Positions 11,892 to 24,427 are shown, numbered from the stretch's first letter. The stretch is 64,000 nt of DNA from Cubamyces lactineus (GCA_022376465.1 JACDTU010000006.1:1786439-1850438), one strand, 5' to 3'. Numbers and translations are program-made. Notes: generated by a model not told the origin, from the sequence alone.

Positions 11892-12288
11892 CTTGGCCTA
11901 TATTACTACCATCTATACCCCGTGTCCTAGAATGCATTATGATCCTCGTACTTGGGTGAGTACAAGAACATTCAGCCTATAGTGGTACCACTCATATTTT
12001 GTTGTAGACCCTCTCTGGCGACTATGACCGAAGGTCGTATGATATGTTGCAACGTGTACCCCCCCCCCTCTTGTCCAGCGGCAATGCGAATATGGTATAT
12101 CCTGCCAGGCACGCTGAAGTCGCTGCGATCAGAATATGGACCCCGTGCGAGGCTTCGTGTTAGACGCGAACGGCACCGACGGAGTGATCTGCAGATCCAT
12201 TCCCATAACTCCTGCTATGGCTAGTTATCTCGAGGTTCTGTTTCGAGTCAGATCCACTTGAGTCGAGGTCGACACCAGCCTCGTCTAG

Positions 12289-12296
12289 TATATAAG
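12289..12296 (+). promoter_or_regulatory. TATA box of secreted Cys-rich gene 1
   Basis: TATATAAG ends 31 nt before the ATG at 12328, implying a very short 5' leader or a start at the downstream end of the box. Confidence 0.5.
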
Positions 12297-12327
12297 AGAA
12301 CCGCACGCCTGGATTCGATCAACACCC

Positions 12328-12807
12328 ATGATGAAGCTTCGCACGAACCTCAGAACCAACCTCTATGGCTTTCATATGCTTGCTCTTTTACATCTCGCTT
12401 TCGCAGTAGCAGCTTCGCCTAGCACTCTCCAGGCCCGCCAGTCCGACGTGTGTTCGGGCTTGGCCTGTCCAGCGAACGGTGAACCGTGCAGTGCAGAGTG
12501 CCTCTGCATCCACCCTCTGCCCAGCTCTGGGTCTGTCAGTAACGTCTTCGCATCCATTGCTATGCTAGGGCCCCACTAACCGAGCATATTTGGCTGGAAT
12601 TCGCCAGGTCTGTGTGCCTAACTCTTGTGTCAGCGCACCGTGCACGACGGACGCCGATTGCTGCACGACGCCTCTGGCGTTCTTCTGCCTGAAGCCTGCG
12701 AACGTCACCGACGGGGCGAGTGTTTGTTCTGGACCTTCAGGTGTGATAGCAGCACTGACTTTGAGCTCCACACGTAGATCTGTGCACCTACGCTGCCACC
12801 TGCTTGA
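12328..12807 (+). CDS. Small secreted 12-cysteine protein, copy 1
   Basis: Three exons, 12328-12534, 12608-12715 and 12778-12807, give 114 aa. A signal peptide (hydrophobic core MLALLHLAFAVAA) is followed by a mature region with 12 cysteines: CX4CX6CX3CXC in exon 1, then six more in exon 2 including a CC pair after DAD, and one in the last exon (ICAPTLPPA). Exon lengths 108 and 30 and the end ICAPxLPPx are shared with the neighbour at 13234, which fixes the structure. Intron 2 (12716-12777) starts with GC. Function is unknown; such proteins are typical fungal effectors or surface proteins. The start could also be the second ATG, three bases on. Confidence 0.82.
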
Positions 12808-13233
12808 ACTCGTCAACCTCGTCGGACCCTCACACTGTGGCACGAAGGCTGAGATATCGAAGCATGCAGGACCAGGGGCTTCCACCTACCTACGGGATAG
12901 CTGTGTCTCGGGGCCGCGGGTTACAGGGACGTTAGATACTCAACGCAGATAGCCCCTAGTGCAAATCACCTTGCAGAGCTCGGCTATAACAGATTGTCTG
13001 GCCGTCATCACGTAGTACGTGCACAGAATGAATAGCTGCGATCTGTCAGAACGCGTGTTTCCGGCCATCGGTGAGAGACAGACTTCGCGTCGGCAGATGC
13101 ATCATTGTGTTTGAATTAGCATCGTTCTCTCATGCGCAGCGGTGCCGGACACTGGAAACAAGAGGAGTCAGCACTACAAATACGGAAGTCACCTGCAGGC
13201 ACCCTCTGCTGCATGCCTCTCCGTCGCCCCACA

Positions 13234-13722
13234 ATGCACGTCCGCACGTCTGTTCCAGTCGCTGCAGTCCTCGCCGTTCTCCTCCACGGCGTCTTAGGAG
13301 TGGATGCCTCGCTGAGCACACTCGATAGACGTCAGTCCGACTCGTGCTCGGGTCTTCCCTGCCCCGGCAATGCACAGCCGTGTAGCGATGAATGTACTTG
13401 CATTAACCCGCTCGAACTCGGGAATGGGGTGAGTAGCATTGTTCACTTACGGAGAGCTCTGTCATAGAACAAACATGACGTGCTGACGATTGAGATCTGC
13501 ACGTTTGGAAGGAATGCGTGCCGAGCTCGTGCATTGGGGTAAGATGCACGTCGAACGCCGATTGCTGCACCACTCCGCTACTGTTTGTTTGCTTGCTTCC
13601 CGAGGGGGTCACTACTGGGGTGAGTTCCCCCTCAACTCTTTTGCGTCTGGTTTGTATGACATCGGGCGTGTCTTATTCTGATGACGAAACAGATTTGCGC
13701 CCCGTCTCTTCCGCCGTCGTGA
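13234..13722 (+). CDS. Small secreted 12-cysteine protein, copy 2
   Basis: Exons 13234-13428, 13512-13619 and 13693-13722 give 110 aa. Signal peptide MHVRTSVPVAAVLAVLLHGVLG is followed by 12 cysteines in the same spacing as copy 1 (CSGLPCPGNAQPCSDECTC, then CVPSSC, DADCC-like NADCC, FVC and ICAPSLPPS). It differs from copy 1 in using a normal GT donor at intron 2, and in an AAG acceptor at intron 1. A frame open further upstream to 13132 lacks a signal peptide, so the ATG at 13234 is preferred. Tandem copies about 430 bp apart indicate local duplication followed by divergence. Confidence 0.83.
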
Positions 13723-13822
13723 TGAACCCCACGAACTAGATGAAGTACGCTTGAGGAAATCTCCGCATTCGCGATCTGGTGCACGGAATAATGCGATAGC
13801 TGTGGAGGAATTCCGAGTATGA

Positions 13823-16800
13823 CTACAGCACATATCTGCGGAACGATGTCAAAGGGGACGATGTCAAAGGGGACGACGACGAGAATAAATCGTATTGTGA
13901 CGACATACCTATGATACTTGTTCTCAAACTCTGTCAGGTCGTGCATACCGGCCTCTGTATACGTCTTCGTCAAGCAAGGAGCGTCGTTGAACATCGTAGA
14001 CTATACCTTCTCCCTTGAGCTGGTCTTCATACGACGTTACCTTGCCAAGCTCTCGGTCACGCTAGCCAGCAGGTAAGTATATGCCCCTAGGAGTATTTGC
14101 GAGCAGATTCCCGACCTTGACGTTGCTCCGTAGCATGTATATGCCTAACGCAAGGTGGGCGACTGCAGCATGCGTCAGTTCGAGTGTCCTAGACGAGTAG
14201 GAGAACCTATTCACCAGTCTTGATCACGTAGCCTTAACGCCGAGAGAAGTGAGCAGCGGCGCCGATGGGGAGGGTTATGGGTTATGAGCGTACCAATGAA
14301 CATCGCTTTCTGAGGCACATGAGTTTGTAGGTTAGTCTGGCAAGTCCTGTCACCCCGCGCTGATTGGGTGCACATACCGTCCCTGTCACGTATTTAGGGG
14401 CCTCGCTATCCTAGATACGACGTTCAGCACGATGTCTATGGCGACCATCAAGCGGAACTCACAATGAGGAAGTGAGGGCTGCGAGTGATCGTCAGAGTCA
14501 GCCGTGTGTATCCGCGGAGCCCTGAGCCTCGAGTACGAGCTTACCCAATAACATTCCCGACGCAGTACTGCATAAGTTGTCAAATACGTTGAGAGCCCAG
14601 TACGCACGAAGGAGAGGACCTGTACGCACTCCTATAAACGTTACAGCGGTCGTAAATGTCTTCTTGGTGAAGCCTCCGACCTGGACAAGACATCAGCAAT
14701 CCGATTCTTTGAACGACAACGCACGACTATGCTCACGTTGTTGGAGATCGTCACCAAGGATAGCGCAAATCCAACAGACTAGACAGACGTAAATGAACAA
14801 GCTACGCTTTCGACGTATCCAGCCGTATACGTACTTGGAACGACGTGAACCAGTAGGCGATAAGGCGATTCCACTTCTGTTCGTCCGGAAGATATGTCAG
14901 ACATGCCGCCGCGACGATGCAGGTGATGTTTCCAGCAGCCATGGTGATGACTCGCACTAGTGACAGCAGTTTTATCAGAGTCTCCTCGCTCACGGCTATG
15001 AAGATGCTCACTGTTCTTGAAGCGCATACTGACCCAGCTGGAAGAGAGGTATTGATGAGATGCTGAGATCGAGGTGGAGTTGGCACCGAGTTCACATACC
15101 CAGCAACGAGAAGACTGGCGATCTGGACGCCGGACGAAGCTGCGTCGAGCAGGGTACTCTGCAGCGTCGTGAATCCCATTCCCTGCGGATGAAGTCAGAA
15201 GACATTTCGTCGCCTTTCCGTGTCCAAGTGAACGCCCACCTTGATGATAATAGTTGAGAAGTTGGTCACGATACTGAACAAATGACAAATGATATGAGCA
15301 TCCTTTTGTATAAGCTCAAGTGGATCTATGCCTGGCATACCCGTTCGGAATCTGGGCGGCGATAGATGCGATGAACAGAAACCAAGTCTTCGGGTCGATC
15401 AGCGCATGCTTGATCTACTCCACAACAAAGCATCGCAGATTGTGAACGGTCAGCGTGTCGACCCTGGATCGTCGCGGCGCCACGCACCTGGTACCACTTG
15501 AACTGCGTGTTCTTCACGCCAAGCTTCGCTTCCGCCACGCGCTTCACGGCAAGGATCCGTTCCTCTGGAGTCAAGAAGCGCGCGTCGACCGGGGAGTCGG
15601 GGAAGAAGATCCACAGGATGATGGCGACTAGTGGTGCCAATGCGGTCAGCGCTTGCTCAGCGCGTGCGTCGGACGTTAACCTGGTATGTGCTCGACTCAC
15701 AGACGACACTCATCGCGCCCAGGATGAGGAAGATGTACTTCCATAGAGCTATCTCTGGGTTCTCAAGATGTCCAATCTACACAAAGCGCATCGTGTGAGC
15801 ATGTCCCTGGCTCGACGAAGTGTAGAGCTTACGCCGTAGGCAACGAACCCTCCGAAGATTCCAGCCCATCCGTTGAACGAGTACCATATGAGGGACCGGA
15901 ACGGCACCTCCGATTGCGCATACCAGATGGAGGTGAGGAGGGTCATTCCTGGTGTGACTATGGCTTCGAGGAGACCAAGGAAGAACCTGGTCAAAGCGGT
16001 CAGATTGTATGACAACTTAACATCATCATATTACTCACCGATTGGCCATGGTACCTGCGAAGTTCGTGCACGCTGGCGTCCTGAAAAGACAATGACGGTA
16101 AACACGCTGCGTCGTGGTATGATGAATGAGCAACGGACGTGATGACGATGACAGCCCAGAGAAACGTCGCTGCACGGATTGTCAGCTTATAAGCGAGTAT
16201 GTCGGGTACGCTGTACTCACTAATGGCGAGTACTTTGCCAGTTGGGTAGTGCTGTAGCAACCAGCTGTCTGGATAGTTGCCGATCAAGTAGCCGAGACTG
16301 CAAGCCGCCGTAAGGTCAATACGAGATCTTCCGGGGCAGGTACGCACTAGAATACTAGGGTGAAGTGAGCTAGATCCGAACGCTAGCCACCGAAGTTAAA
16401 CAAACGTACTGCTTGCAAACCAGCTGAACTGGTCTCCAGAAACATGCAGAGCGCTCTTCATGCCATACAAGTTTCCGTAGTTCAGCCTGTACCACTTACG
16501 TTTAGCTCCTTGGCTACATTTTATACCATCGGGAATCTTACGCAGTCTTGTCCACTGCAGTCGTATTCGGCAAGTGAACGTCACGCAGGTGAAACGCTCA
16601 CAAGACGATATACTCACGGTAGCTCAGTCCCTGGGCCATGCAAAGCTACACAGCACGGGACATCGGTCAGCGGCGGCGCGCTGAGCATCCCGAAGGGATA
16701 CGTACCATAGGCAAGATAAACATGTCGATCTTCCTCGCAATCCTGTCATACTCGACATGTCAGCAAGAGAACGAAGGAGTTGTATGGGGTCTCACTGCAG

Positions 16801-17014
16801 ACCTGCGATTCTGCTCCGGGGTGACCCGGAGCCCCGATTGCTTGGCAATAGCGAACTCGTGCAAGCCGACGTTTCCCTCCTCGCTGCTCACCGCATCGTG
16901 CACGGACACCTTCTCGACGTCCCCCACCTTGTCCTTCAGCCTCAGCGAGCCTACCTCCGAGCCCGACCCGGCGTTATCAAACGAGCGCTTCTCAGGAGTA
17001 GGAGTAGTAGACAT
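13823..17014 (-). CDS. MFS transporter, Dal5 / anion:cation symporter family (nicotinate- or allantoate-permease-like), 28 exons
   Basis: Exons (high to low): 17014-16803, 16742-16706, 16645-16618, 16554-16542, 16486-16410, 16354-16348, 16297-16221, 16169-16139, 16080-16039, 15986-15833, 15776-15701, 15627-15488, 15414-15341, 15273-15240, 15182-15100, 15037-15012, 14956-14835, 14778-14737, 14680-14630, 14567-14545, 14478-14463, 14410-14378, 14309-14294, 14232-14215, 14162-14116, 14061-14041, 13964-13909, 13835-13823. They sum to 522 aa in frame. Family signatures: RKIDMFILPM, SYLDKTALNYGNLYGM, FYLGYLIGNYP, SNNVGGFTKKTF, and the C-terminal DLTEFENKYHRYVL. Twelve membrane segments are expected; the protein imports small N-containing acids. 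The last exons rest on that C-terminal signature. Exons of 7, 13, 16, 16 and 18 nt are extreme. Confidence 0.85.
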
Positions 17015-17136
17015 ATCGGCGTTTGGCGCGAACGAGACTGGCCTCTACGCGGGACGATGAGTCTGATAAAGACGACCGACTGGGACTGGCACGAAGCGGG
17101 ATCGGTGTGCGCATCACATCCTGTGGATCTCTTGGG

Positions 17137-17144
17137 CTTATATA
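17137..17144 (-). promoter_or_regulatory. TATA-like element for the MFS transporter
   Basis: TATATAAG on the minus strand about 123 bp upstream of the transporter ATG. Confidence 0.35.
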
Positions 17145-17621
17145 CGAGCGCGCCGCGCCATTCAACGCTCAAAGGCCCCGCGGATACGAAGGGCGAAGTG
17201 GCGAAGGCCAAGCGAAGCGTGAGGTGCTTCTGTCAGGCACGGCGCTCAAAACACGCCATCTTATCGCGTCCTTGCAAAGCAGGTCACGGTGCCAGTGGCC
17301 TCCTGGTACTACAGTAGGCTGGTGCTAACCGAGCCGTCCGCTGCCGTGGCCGGTGCGCGGGCCGCGGACTTTGTTGGCGGAAGCCTGCTACGCCGCGCTG
17401 CGTTGCATAGAACGTGAGCTGCTCTTGTAGTTATTTTCCAGAGCCGAAGACGAGAAGTACGCACCCAATAGTGCGCTTCGTGAAGCGTCGACGGTCATAA
17501 GGCCGTGCGTCCCAGTTCCAACAATAAGACAAGGGTGATATCCACGAAATCCTCTATCCAAAAAACATACAACGAGTCCGATAACGGCGACGTACGTACG
17601 ATAAGACGCGTCCGTCACACC

Positions 17622-20039
17622 TCACTCCACGCCCTTTTCCTTCCCCTGCTCGGCCTTGGACAGCGACGCCGCGCCGGCCTTGCCCTTGCCCTTGCCCTTC
17701 ACCGCGGCGGACGCGGTGGCGTACGCGTACAGGCGGCGCTTCTCTCGGCGGCGCATGTACCAGGTGAAGACGGTCATTGTCCCGCAGGACATGATGATCC
17801 ACGCGACGATGACGGCGATGTTCCGGCCCAAGTGTGAGTTGGTGTCGAACATGATTGTGCGGAGAGCTTGTGAGCTGTTACCAGACGAATTGTGTTAGTT
17901 ATCAATTAGGCGGCAGTGTGCAGGGCGCACTCACAGGTTCCTGAAACAAGCGTCGTCAGCATGACATGAGGTGGATGATACGGAGTGAGTGGACATACCA
18001 TATAGGGAAGCCACTACCATAGGTATAGATCGGGTTCTGAAGCTCGGCGGGCATAACTACGGGCGAAACATTATACAGAATCTGGCAGAGACGTCAGCTT
18101 GGCATCAACATACGGAGACGAGGCACCTACTAGCGTAAAGAGGAAGAACGGAGTGAATCGCGGCGTAAGAATCGTTATCATCGCCTCTATGGACAGCCCA
18201 AGCGCCGCCATGCCGAGATAGATGTACACCCAGAAGACCATGAATCCAGCACCAGGACCGAACCTAAGAATGCCATCAGCCATCAACGCAGAGGTAGGAT
18301 CACGAAAAGGCGTACTTTGTATCCAATGGAAGGTCGAAAGCGAGATTGATCAGAGCATAGCTCAGACTTAGGGGCAGATAGGCCATGAGTGGGACGAAGA
18401 TGCGGAGGGCGAGGTAGGGAAGGAATGCCATATGCGGGCTGACGACGGCCCTCGCGGTAGAGTTTGCCATAGTCTACGTGCCTATCAGTATCGGTCCGTT
18501 CGACCCGCGAGTGCAACTCACAATCATAAAGCTAGATTTTTTCGTCAATACAGCGATAGTCCATCAGATAATGTGCGACACTCACGCAAATATGCATAAG
18601 AAGATATTTCCTACGAGTGTTACGGCTTGTGCTGCTGGTGCTCTGGGCAGATTGTGATCAGTGCTCAGGTATGCAGGCAGTCCGTGCGTGGAGGACATAC
18701 TGATAGGGTCGTAGGTTGACCATAGTCCAGCTGATGGCAGGTGAGATGGTTTGAGGGGCGTTGGCGATCATCTGCAGGGCCGTCGAGTTTGGCTGGCCAT
18801 TTGAGTTAATCTGCGCAAACACTCGTTGCGCAGTCGATGTGGCATACGCGGATGTTGTGGCCTGCAACATCTGCGTGGTGAGCGGGACAAGGTAGTTACC
18901 CGTCGCTATTTCGTTCCGCGCCTAAAAGCCCAGTGAGTTCACACCGGGTTCGCTACGTTTGGCAGTCACATACCTGCGAATAGTACACTTTAATCGCCGA
19001 TGCGGGGTCGTATGACTGATCGCCATTCATACGAGCTTGAGCTAGTCGGAGGGTCGCGTTCGGTTGAACTGAATAGACTTGTGTTGAGTGTCGTATAATG
19101 TGAGCTCATGCGAGTCCACTTACTGACGACAGCGACCCATATTTGCTCTTCGAGCACCATACGGATGACGGCATCATCGCTACTGGCGTTGACAGCCTTT
19201 ATAAACGTCCAGTCCAGCTGAGGCCCTGGAGCAGAGTACTTCTGGACGGCCTGTGTCAACCCCTGGCCGACCCGCAAACCGTCGCGGTCAATGAAGAGCG
19301 CCTCTAGGTTGCCCGTCAACTTGGCAGAGTCGACGAGGGCACCCCAGTACCTACGAAGCAAGAAGTCAGCTGCCGCACCGTCTGTCTCGAACCGCCACGG
19401 CAACGTAACACGCGAAGTAAAGGCTACCCGCAGCATTCATGGATGCCACGAACCGCTGATAGGGGGTCACGGACACACGAAAGAGTTGTGCTCACGGCAG
19501 CGTCCGGCATCCATGCAACGCGTGTCCGCCAGGAAGGTGTTCGAAGGAGGCGCCGACACCTCAGATCAATACGGGTGCGGGCAGTGTGGACGGCGCGGGG
19601 AGGAAGGTTTGTTCCGCGAAACTTACACGGGTAGACAGGCCCACATGAGGGCGATTATCAAGAGGGTTGCGCGGGCGATGATGATGAAATACCTCCGCCG
19701 CAGAGGCGCAAACATAGGTGAGAAAACTAGGACAGGACGAGAGTCAGATTGGGGGAGATGGGGAGGCGAAAACGGCTCACAGCCGCCGTAGACTGGTGCG
19801 AACGCCTGTTCCGGATCGACGACTTGGTTCACCTGGGACTCGGCGACAAACGAAGACTTGGGACTTGGCTTTTTTTCATGTTCGAAGTCGACTTGGAGGA
19901 TGCCGCTCGAGACTTGGAACGTTTCTGCCTGTGCCGTGTACTCGGCATGCCGATCTGCCGATGACCCGCGACCAATGGGACGCGCAGCCTGGATCTGGTC
20001 AGCGGCATGTTCCCGGCTGGATTGAGCAGACAGGTCCAT
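17622..20039 (-). CDS. SNG1 / DUF3533 family membrane protein
   Basis: Twelve exons: 20039-19781, 19726-19627, 19350-19124, 19068-18974, 18921-18701, 18642-18586, 18531-18522, 18473-18316, 18263-18131, 18081-17999, 17940-17935, 17874-17622, giving 533 aa in frame. Layout matches the family: one membrane helix near residue 100, a long extracytoplasmic part (YWGALVDSAKLTGNLEAL, VNLRPYQ) and a C-terminal cluster of helices (FLPYLALRIFVPLMAYLPLS, FMVFWVYIYLGMAALGLS). A basic, Ala/Lys-rich tail ends the protein. Yeast Sng1 confers resistance to nitrosoguanidine and affects membrane lipid asymmetry. Two microexons of 10 nt and 6 nt are required. The ATG at 20039 (MDLSAQSSREHA) is the first in the open part of exon 1. 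Confidence 0.85.
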
Positions 20040-20218
20040 GTCCAGCGGCCAAGGGCGATGGGCGGGTGGGTCGCGACAGCGTCGGGCTCGTCGTGGTCGA
20101 CGGCGAACGAGCAACGCGGCACAACGTCCCCTCCAACATGTCCATCCCCCGGTCCGATCACTCGCCTACCCCATTTTTCCTAGCAGGCAATATCTGCGTA
20201 TGCGGCCCCACCTCAGCA

Positions 20219-20290
20219 TCCGATATGGTGTAGTGGCTAACATTATCGCCTCTCACGCGATAGCCCGGGGTTCGATTCCCCGTGTCGGAA
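20219..20290 (+). tRNA. tRNA-Glu (CTC), copy 2
   Basis: Same 72 nt as the copy at 10858. TTTTT runs follow within 15 nt. The flanks are unrelated, so this is not a recent long segmental duplication. Confidence 0.95.
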
Positions 20291-22286
20291 TCCTTTTTCT
20301 GCTCTTTTTCTCCTGCGTCGGACTTTGTGCTTTCTTTGCTCTGCCCAGCTTGTGTTGGGTATTGCTGAAGCTCTGGTCAATAGCTCGACGCCTCCTCCTC
20401 GGAATCGCTGTCTACGCAAATCCCAGCGGACTTTTCCAAAACCTTGGAGCAGGACGCTCGCTCGGCTGGGCTCAGCATGTAAGACGGTAGAGTGCACACT
20501 GAGCACTGGTTACGGCCCAAAGCCAAGAAGTCCCGTTGAGGAGGAGGAAGGCTCGCTGGCAAGTACACATATGCTGCACGTCGTCTACAGATTACCATGG
20601 TCGCCAGGGAAGATTATGCGGGTACGTCGCCATTGGCACGGGCTTGCTAACCTGCAGATATCAGTGCTAGTGCCGTCAAATTCGCATCAACTCTTCCCCA
20701 TGCGGACTCGTCCCATGTAATTGCGATGAGACAGTGGAACTCAGGCCGCCACCTTGTCCGAACTCATGACACAAGCTGCCAGCTTCCCAACTTGTCCTTG
20801 GACTTCGTGACTCTTAGTATGTGCTCCACAGCTCTCCTCTTTGCCTCGGCGTTCTCGTGCATCGATCTGCTCTGATGCATAGGTTGCCCGCAATAGCTTC
20901 GCCCGCTCAGGAAGGCCTTGCGCTCCAATCCCTCTGAATGCTGTCCTTGTAGATTCTCTACTCGTCAGGACAGTCTGCGATCTGCTCCGACGTTCTTTAC
21001 TGGGTCGTTTCTCTAGAACTCGTTACCTTCCGAGGTCGCAGCGACGGCTCCTCTCCAGCAGACTGTTCCGGCTTACAGCTTGGGCAGCAAATGTCTTGAC
21101 GACAATCCCCCCGACCTTCTCCCACTTATAGTAGCACATCTCTCAGGCACTCCACTTCAAGCTACCATCATCAACTGCCTAAGTACCTATCCCCCCTACG
21201 CTATCACGTTGCCTCAGGAGGATAGCCGACATACGTGCCAGCATCACCTTCGCATTGACATCCTGCTCGGGAACAATTCACGGCCGTCCCGAACTGGGGT
21301 ACTAGTCTGACAACCAATATGCTCATCGAGGTCCAGGTACTGTCCGGTTGGCCGTGGTATTGATGCAACTTGTCGAGCTCGTTCTTGTTGACTACTGGGC
21401 GCCCACATTCTATGCTCAAGCTGATCCAACTCCACAAGGGCATGGAAGGCTTCGTTAAAGCATTGGATTGTGTCCGGGAATCAACGTGCGCGAGGACCCT
21501 GAGAGCTAGCTTGGCAGCACGCCTGTCCGGACCCAACGTCTAGATGTACACACGATTGCATGTTTGTTCGGTAAGCCATACAACCCGTCATCGAACATCA
21601 AGCAGCAGCAGATACACATGTTGCAACTGCGCGCGGGTACAACAGTAGCAGTCACTCGCTTGTCAAGTCGGCCCCGAGCAACGTCGTCCGGCATCCAAAT
21701 CCCGATTATTGGTGAGCAGTCCGGAAGGGGTCGGGGTACCTATGCTGACTCGAGAGGACAGCATCGACGCCACGACGGCGGAAGACCGCCGCCTCTGTGC
21801 GCCCGTTCTATCTGACGAAGCGCAGTTGAGCTGCCCCAGCGGCAGTAGTCGGCCCACGCACTCAACTGTCTATTCCTGGCCGAGCGCACTACGCACTCGT
21901 CGAGCCGAAAGATGTCTTCCTCACGGACCCGGAACCCTGGCCGCTCAACCACGTACACCACCGAGCAGCCGAGATGGAACGCGCTTCGTGGCTGCGGTGC
22001 TTCGTAAGGTTGGCCTCATACATCGCTGACCACTGCCATGTGTTCTCAAAATTCTATCTCCTCCTCACATATCCCGTAAATCCACAACGTGTTCCCTGAT
22101 ATATGTCGCCATAGCCCACATTTAGAGATCACAGCGAGCCGTTTTTTTCAAAAAAAATCGAGCCTGTGGGGAGGAGATAGGTTCTCAAACCCACGTGGCA
22201 GTAGTCAACGATGTATAAGGTCAACCTTAACCTCTCCAGCCTTCGCCCAGAGCTCGCTTCATCCCCACAACACCTCCTCTTCCACT
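20291..22286. other. Intergenic, no supported gene
   Basis: About 2 kb with only short frames. A frame at 21080-21310 has an F-box-like start (PPDLLPLIVAHLSG) but no continuation. TATAAGG at about 22213, 70 bp before the SDR start, is a possible core promoter. Confidence 0.45.
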
Positions 22287-23810
22287 ATGCCGACGCTCGC
22301 TCCTCCTGCAAGAGTTCTCGTCACCGGTGCGAACGGGTTCGTCGGCTGCTGGATCGTCCACCGACTGCTCGACGGCGGCTACCAAGTGCGCGCTGCTGTC
22401 CGCTCGGACGACAAGGCGCGCGCCCTCTCGGCACTTATGGCGAAGAAGCACCCCGGTTCCGACTCGACGGGTGCCTTCGACACGGCCGTCGTGCCAGACA
22501 TCGCTGTGGTGCGTGGCCGTTCCGCCAGGCCAGATTTTGTCGGGGGTGGTGTCCGCTTAACACAAGTTATACGACGAGTAGGATGGCGCGTTTGACGAGT
22601 GCCTCGATGGAATTGGGGGGATCGTCCATACTGCATCCCCGGTCTCGTTCGCCATCGAAGACCCCGAAGGGTACTTCCGGCCGTCCATCCAAGGCACTCT
22701 AGGGATCCTCCGCAGCGCGGCCAAACACCGGTCAGTCGCCGTCCTACGCGCATTACAGAGGCAGTAATTGACTGACACCGGGGGGGATGTGACAGAGGTG
22801 TCAAGCGCGTGGTATTCACGTCGTCGATCATGGCGATCACGGAAGCGTTCGTGCAGCCTGATGAGACGTGCGTTTGTACTGAACAAGATTGGAACGAGGC
22901 TGCTGTGGAAACGGTGAACAAACTGGGCCGTGAGGCTTCCGGGAACGCCAAGTACGGCGCGAGTAAAGTCCTCTCGGAACGAGGCACGTCTTTGCCCTCA
23001 TCGCCGTGCTTAATTGGCTGTCCTTGCTAACGCCTTGTATGGGGGTGTGCGCGCTCATCAGCTGCGTGGAAGTTCTACGAGGACAACAAAGACACGCTCC
23101 CGTACGAGCTGAGCGTCGTCGCCCCCGCTTGGTCACTCGGGGTACGCACAGCTGCGCCGCATCCACTCCCTTCCCCCCGAGCTCGTCCGCTGACCAATCG
23201 CACTCGCTTCAGCCGCTCCCGGATGACCCAACCTCTCCTACGCAGCTCAGCGGGACGGCAAGGCTGCAGTGGGACTGCCTGTTCGCGACGCCTCCGCCGC
23301 CCGCGCCGTACCCTGCGGTGTTCAACTATGCTGATATACGTGACGTCGCGGACGCGCATGTACGCGCGCTCGAGGCGGAGGACGCTGCGGGAGAACGGAT
23401 GGTCGTCAGCTCGGGTGCGTCTCTTGTTATTTTGGCTGCGTGGAGGAGATGGTGCTGACGGGTAGGCGGGCGCAGAGGTGTGTACTTGGCAGGACTGGTG
23501 TACGTTGTATTCTCTCCGGTTTGAGTGCTGAGAGTTCACTGACGGAGGGGTACTGGTCTCGGGGATAGACGACGCTGCGAGCGCGATGGACCTCGTTCCT
23601 GGCTTGTCCGACCTACATCCCCCGAGGACAGAATGTGACTCAGGGAAGGACGACCGCCCTCCGCACGTCGTCCTGAGCGGAGAGAAAGCGACGCAAAAGC
23701 TCGGGATCGCGTACCAACGCATCCCGGAGACGCTGCGAGCTGTGTTGGACGACTTCCGTGCGCGTGGTTGGCTCAGGCATTTCGAGGCACATGCAGATGG
23801 ATCGGCTTAG
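22287..23810 (+). CDS. NAD-dependent epimerase/reductase (SDR, dihydroflavonol-reductase-like), intact
   Basis: Seven exons, 22287-22508, 22582-22730, 22796-22983, 23062-23141, 23213-23414, 23476-23499, 23569-23810, giving 368 aa. Nucleotide-binding motif [15 protein letters not shown] is near the N-terminus. VVFTSSIMAI and YGASK (Tyr-x-x-x-Lys) supply the catalytic Ser/Tyr/Lys set, and FNYADIRDVADAHVRAL is the substrate-side motif. Intron 3 (22984-23061) must use GC-AG to join SER to AAWKFYEDN. Intron positions equal those of the other copies, including the 24-nt exon (VCTWQDW). Family members reduce flavanonols, aldehydes or beta-keto compounds; the substrate is unknown. Confidence 0.93.
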
Positions 23811-24427
23811 AGCATTGCTTGCCCGTTTTTCAAGGAGGTGCGGAATCGCTTCCTTGCGGTATCGAATAATGGGGCTCGAGATCGCTGCGGGAATCAATCG
23901 CCGTGTGCATAGCTGACGAGTAAACTAACATGTTCTATGCACTGCAGTCCTTTTGGCACAGCACTGCCACAGTATGTACGCCATCTTGGCCTGTGCCTGA
24001 TCGTACGTTCATACTCAAGAGACAGGAGGAATTGTGGCCCATCGTGAGTCGTCGAAATCAGCCTTGCACGGGAGAGCACGCAGTATTTGGGAAGATATGT
24101 ACACCTTTAGCCAGAACACTGCAAGACGCAAGTCGTTAGATCAATATAGTACACTGTAATACATGGAAAGCCATCATGAGCATAATCGTCGTCACAATAC
24201 ACCAGCCTCGGGCTGCACACCATGCATGACCCAAACCACTCTACAGCACCCATACCGTACTTGGTACCTAATGTACACTCTGCATCCGGAGGTTTCCGGA
24301 ACCCGCGAGCCAGTCCAATGCCAGACATAACACAGCAACAACGCAATGGAACAAAAACGATGGTAGCAGGACGCAGAAGGCGAGGGAGGGGGATATGGAC
24401 AAGGATGGAACAGCAGGGGAGGAGCGC

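Noticed and set aside
21080..21310. F-box-like beginning PPDLLPLIVAHLSG
   Set aside because: Only about 15 residues resemble an F-box and no leucine-rich or other continuation follows on any frame.
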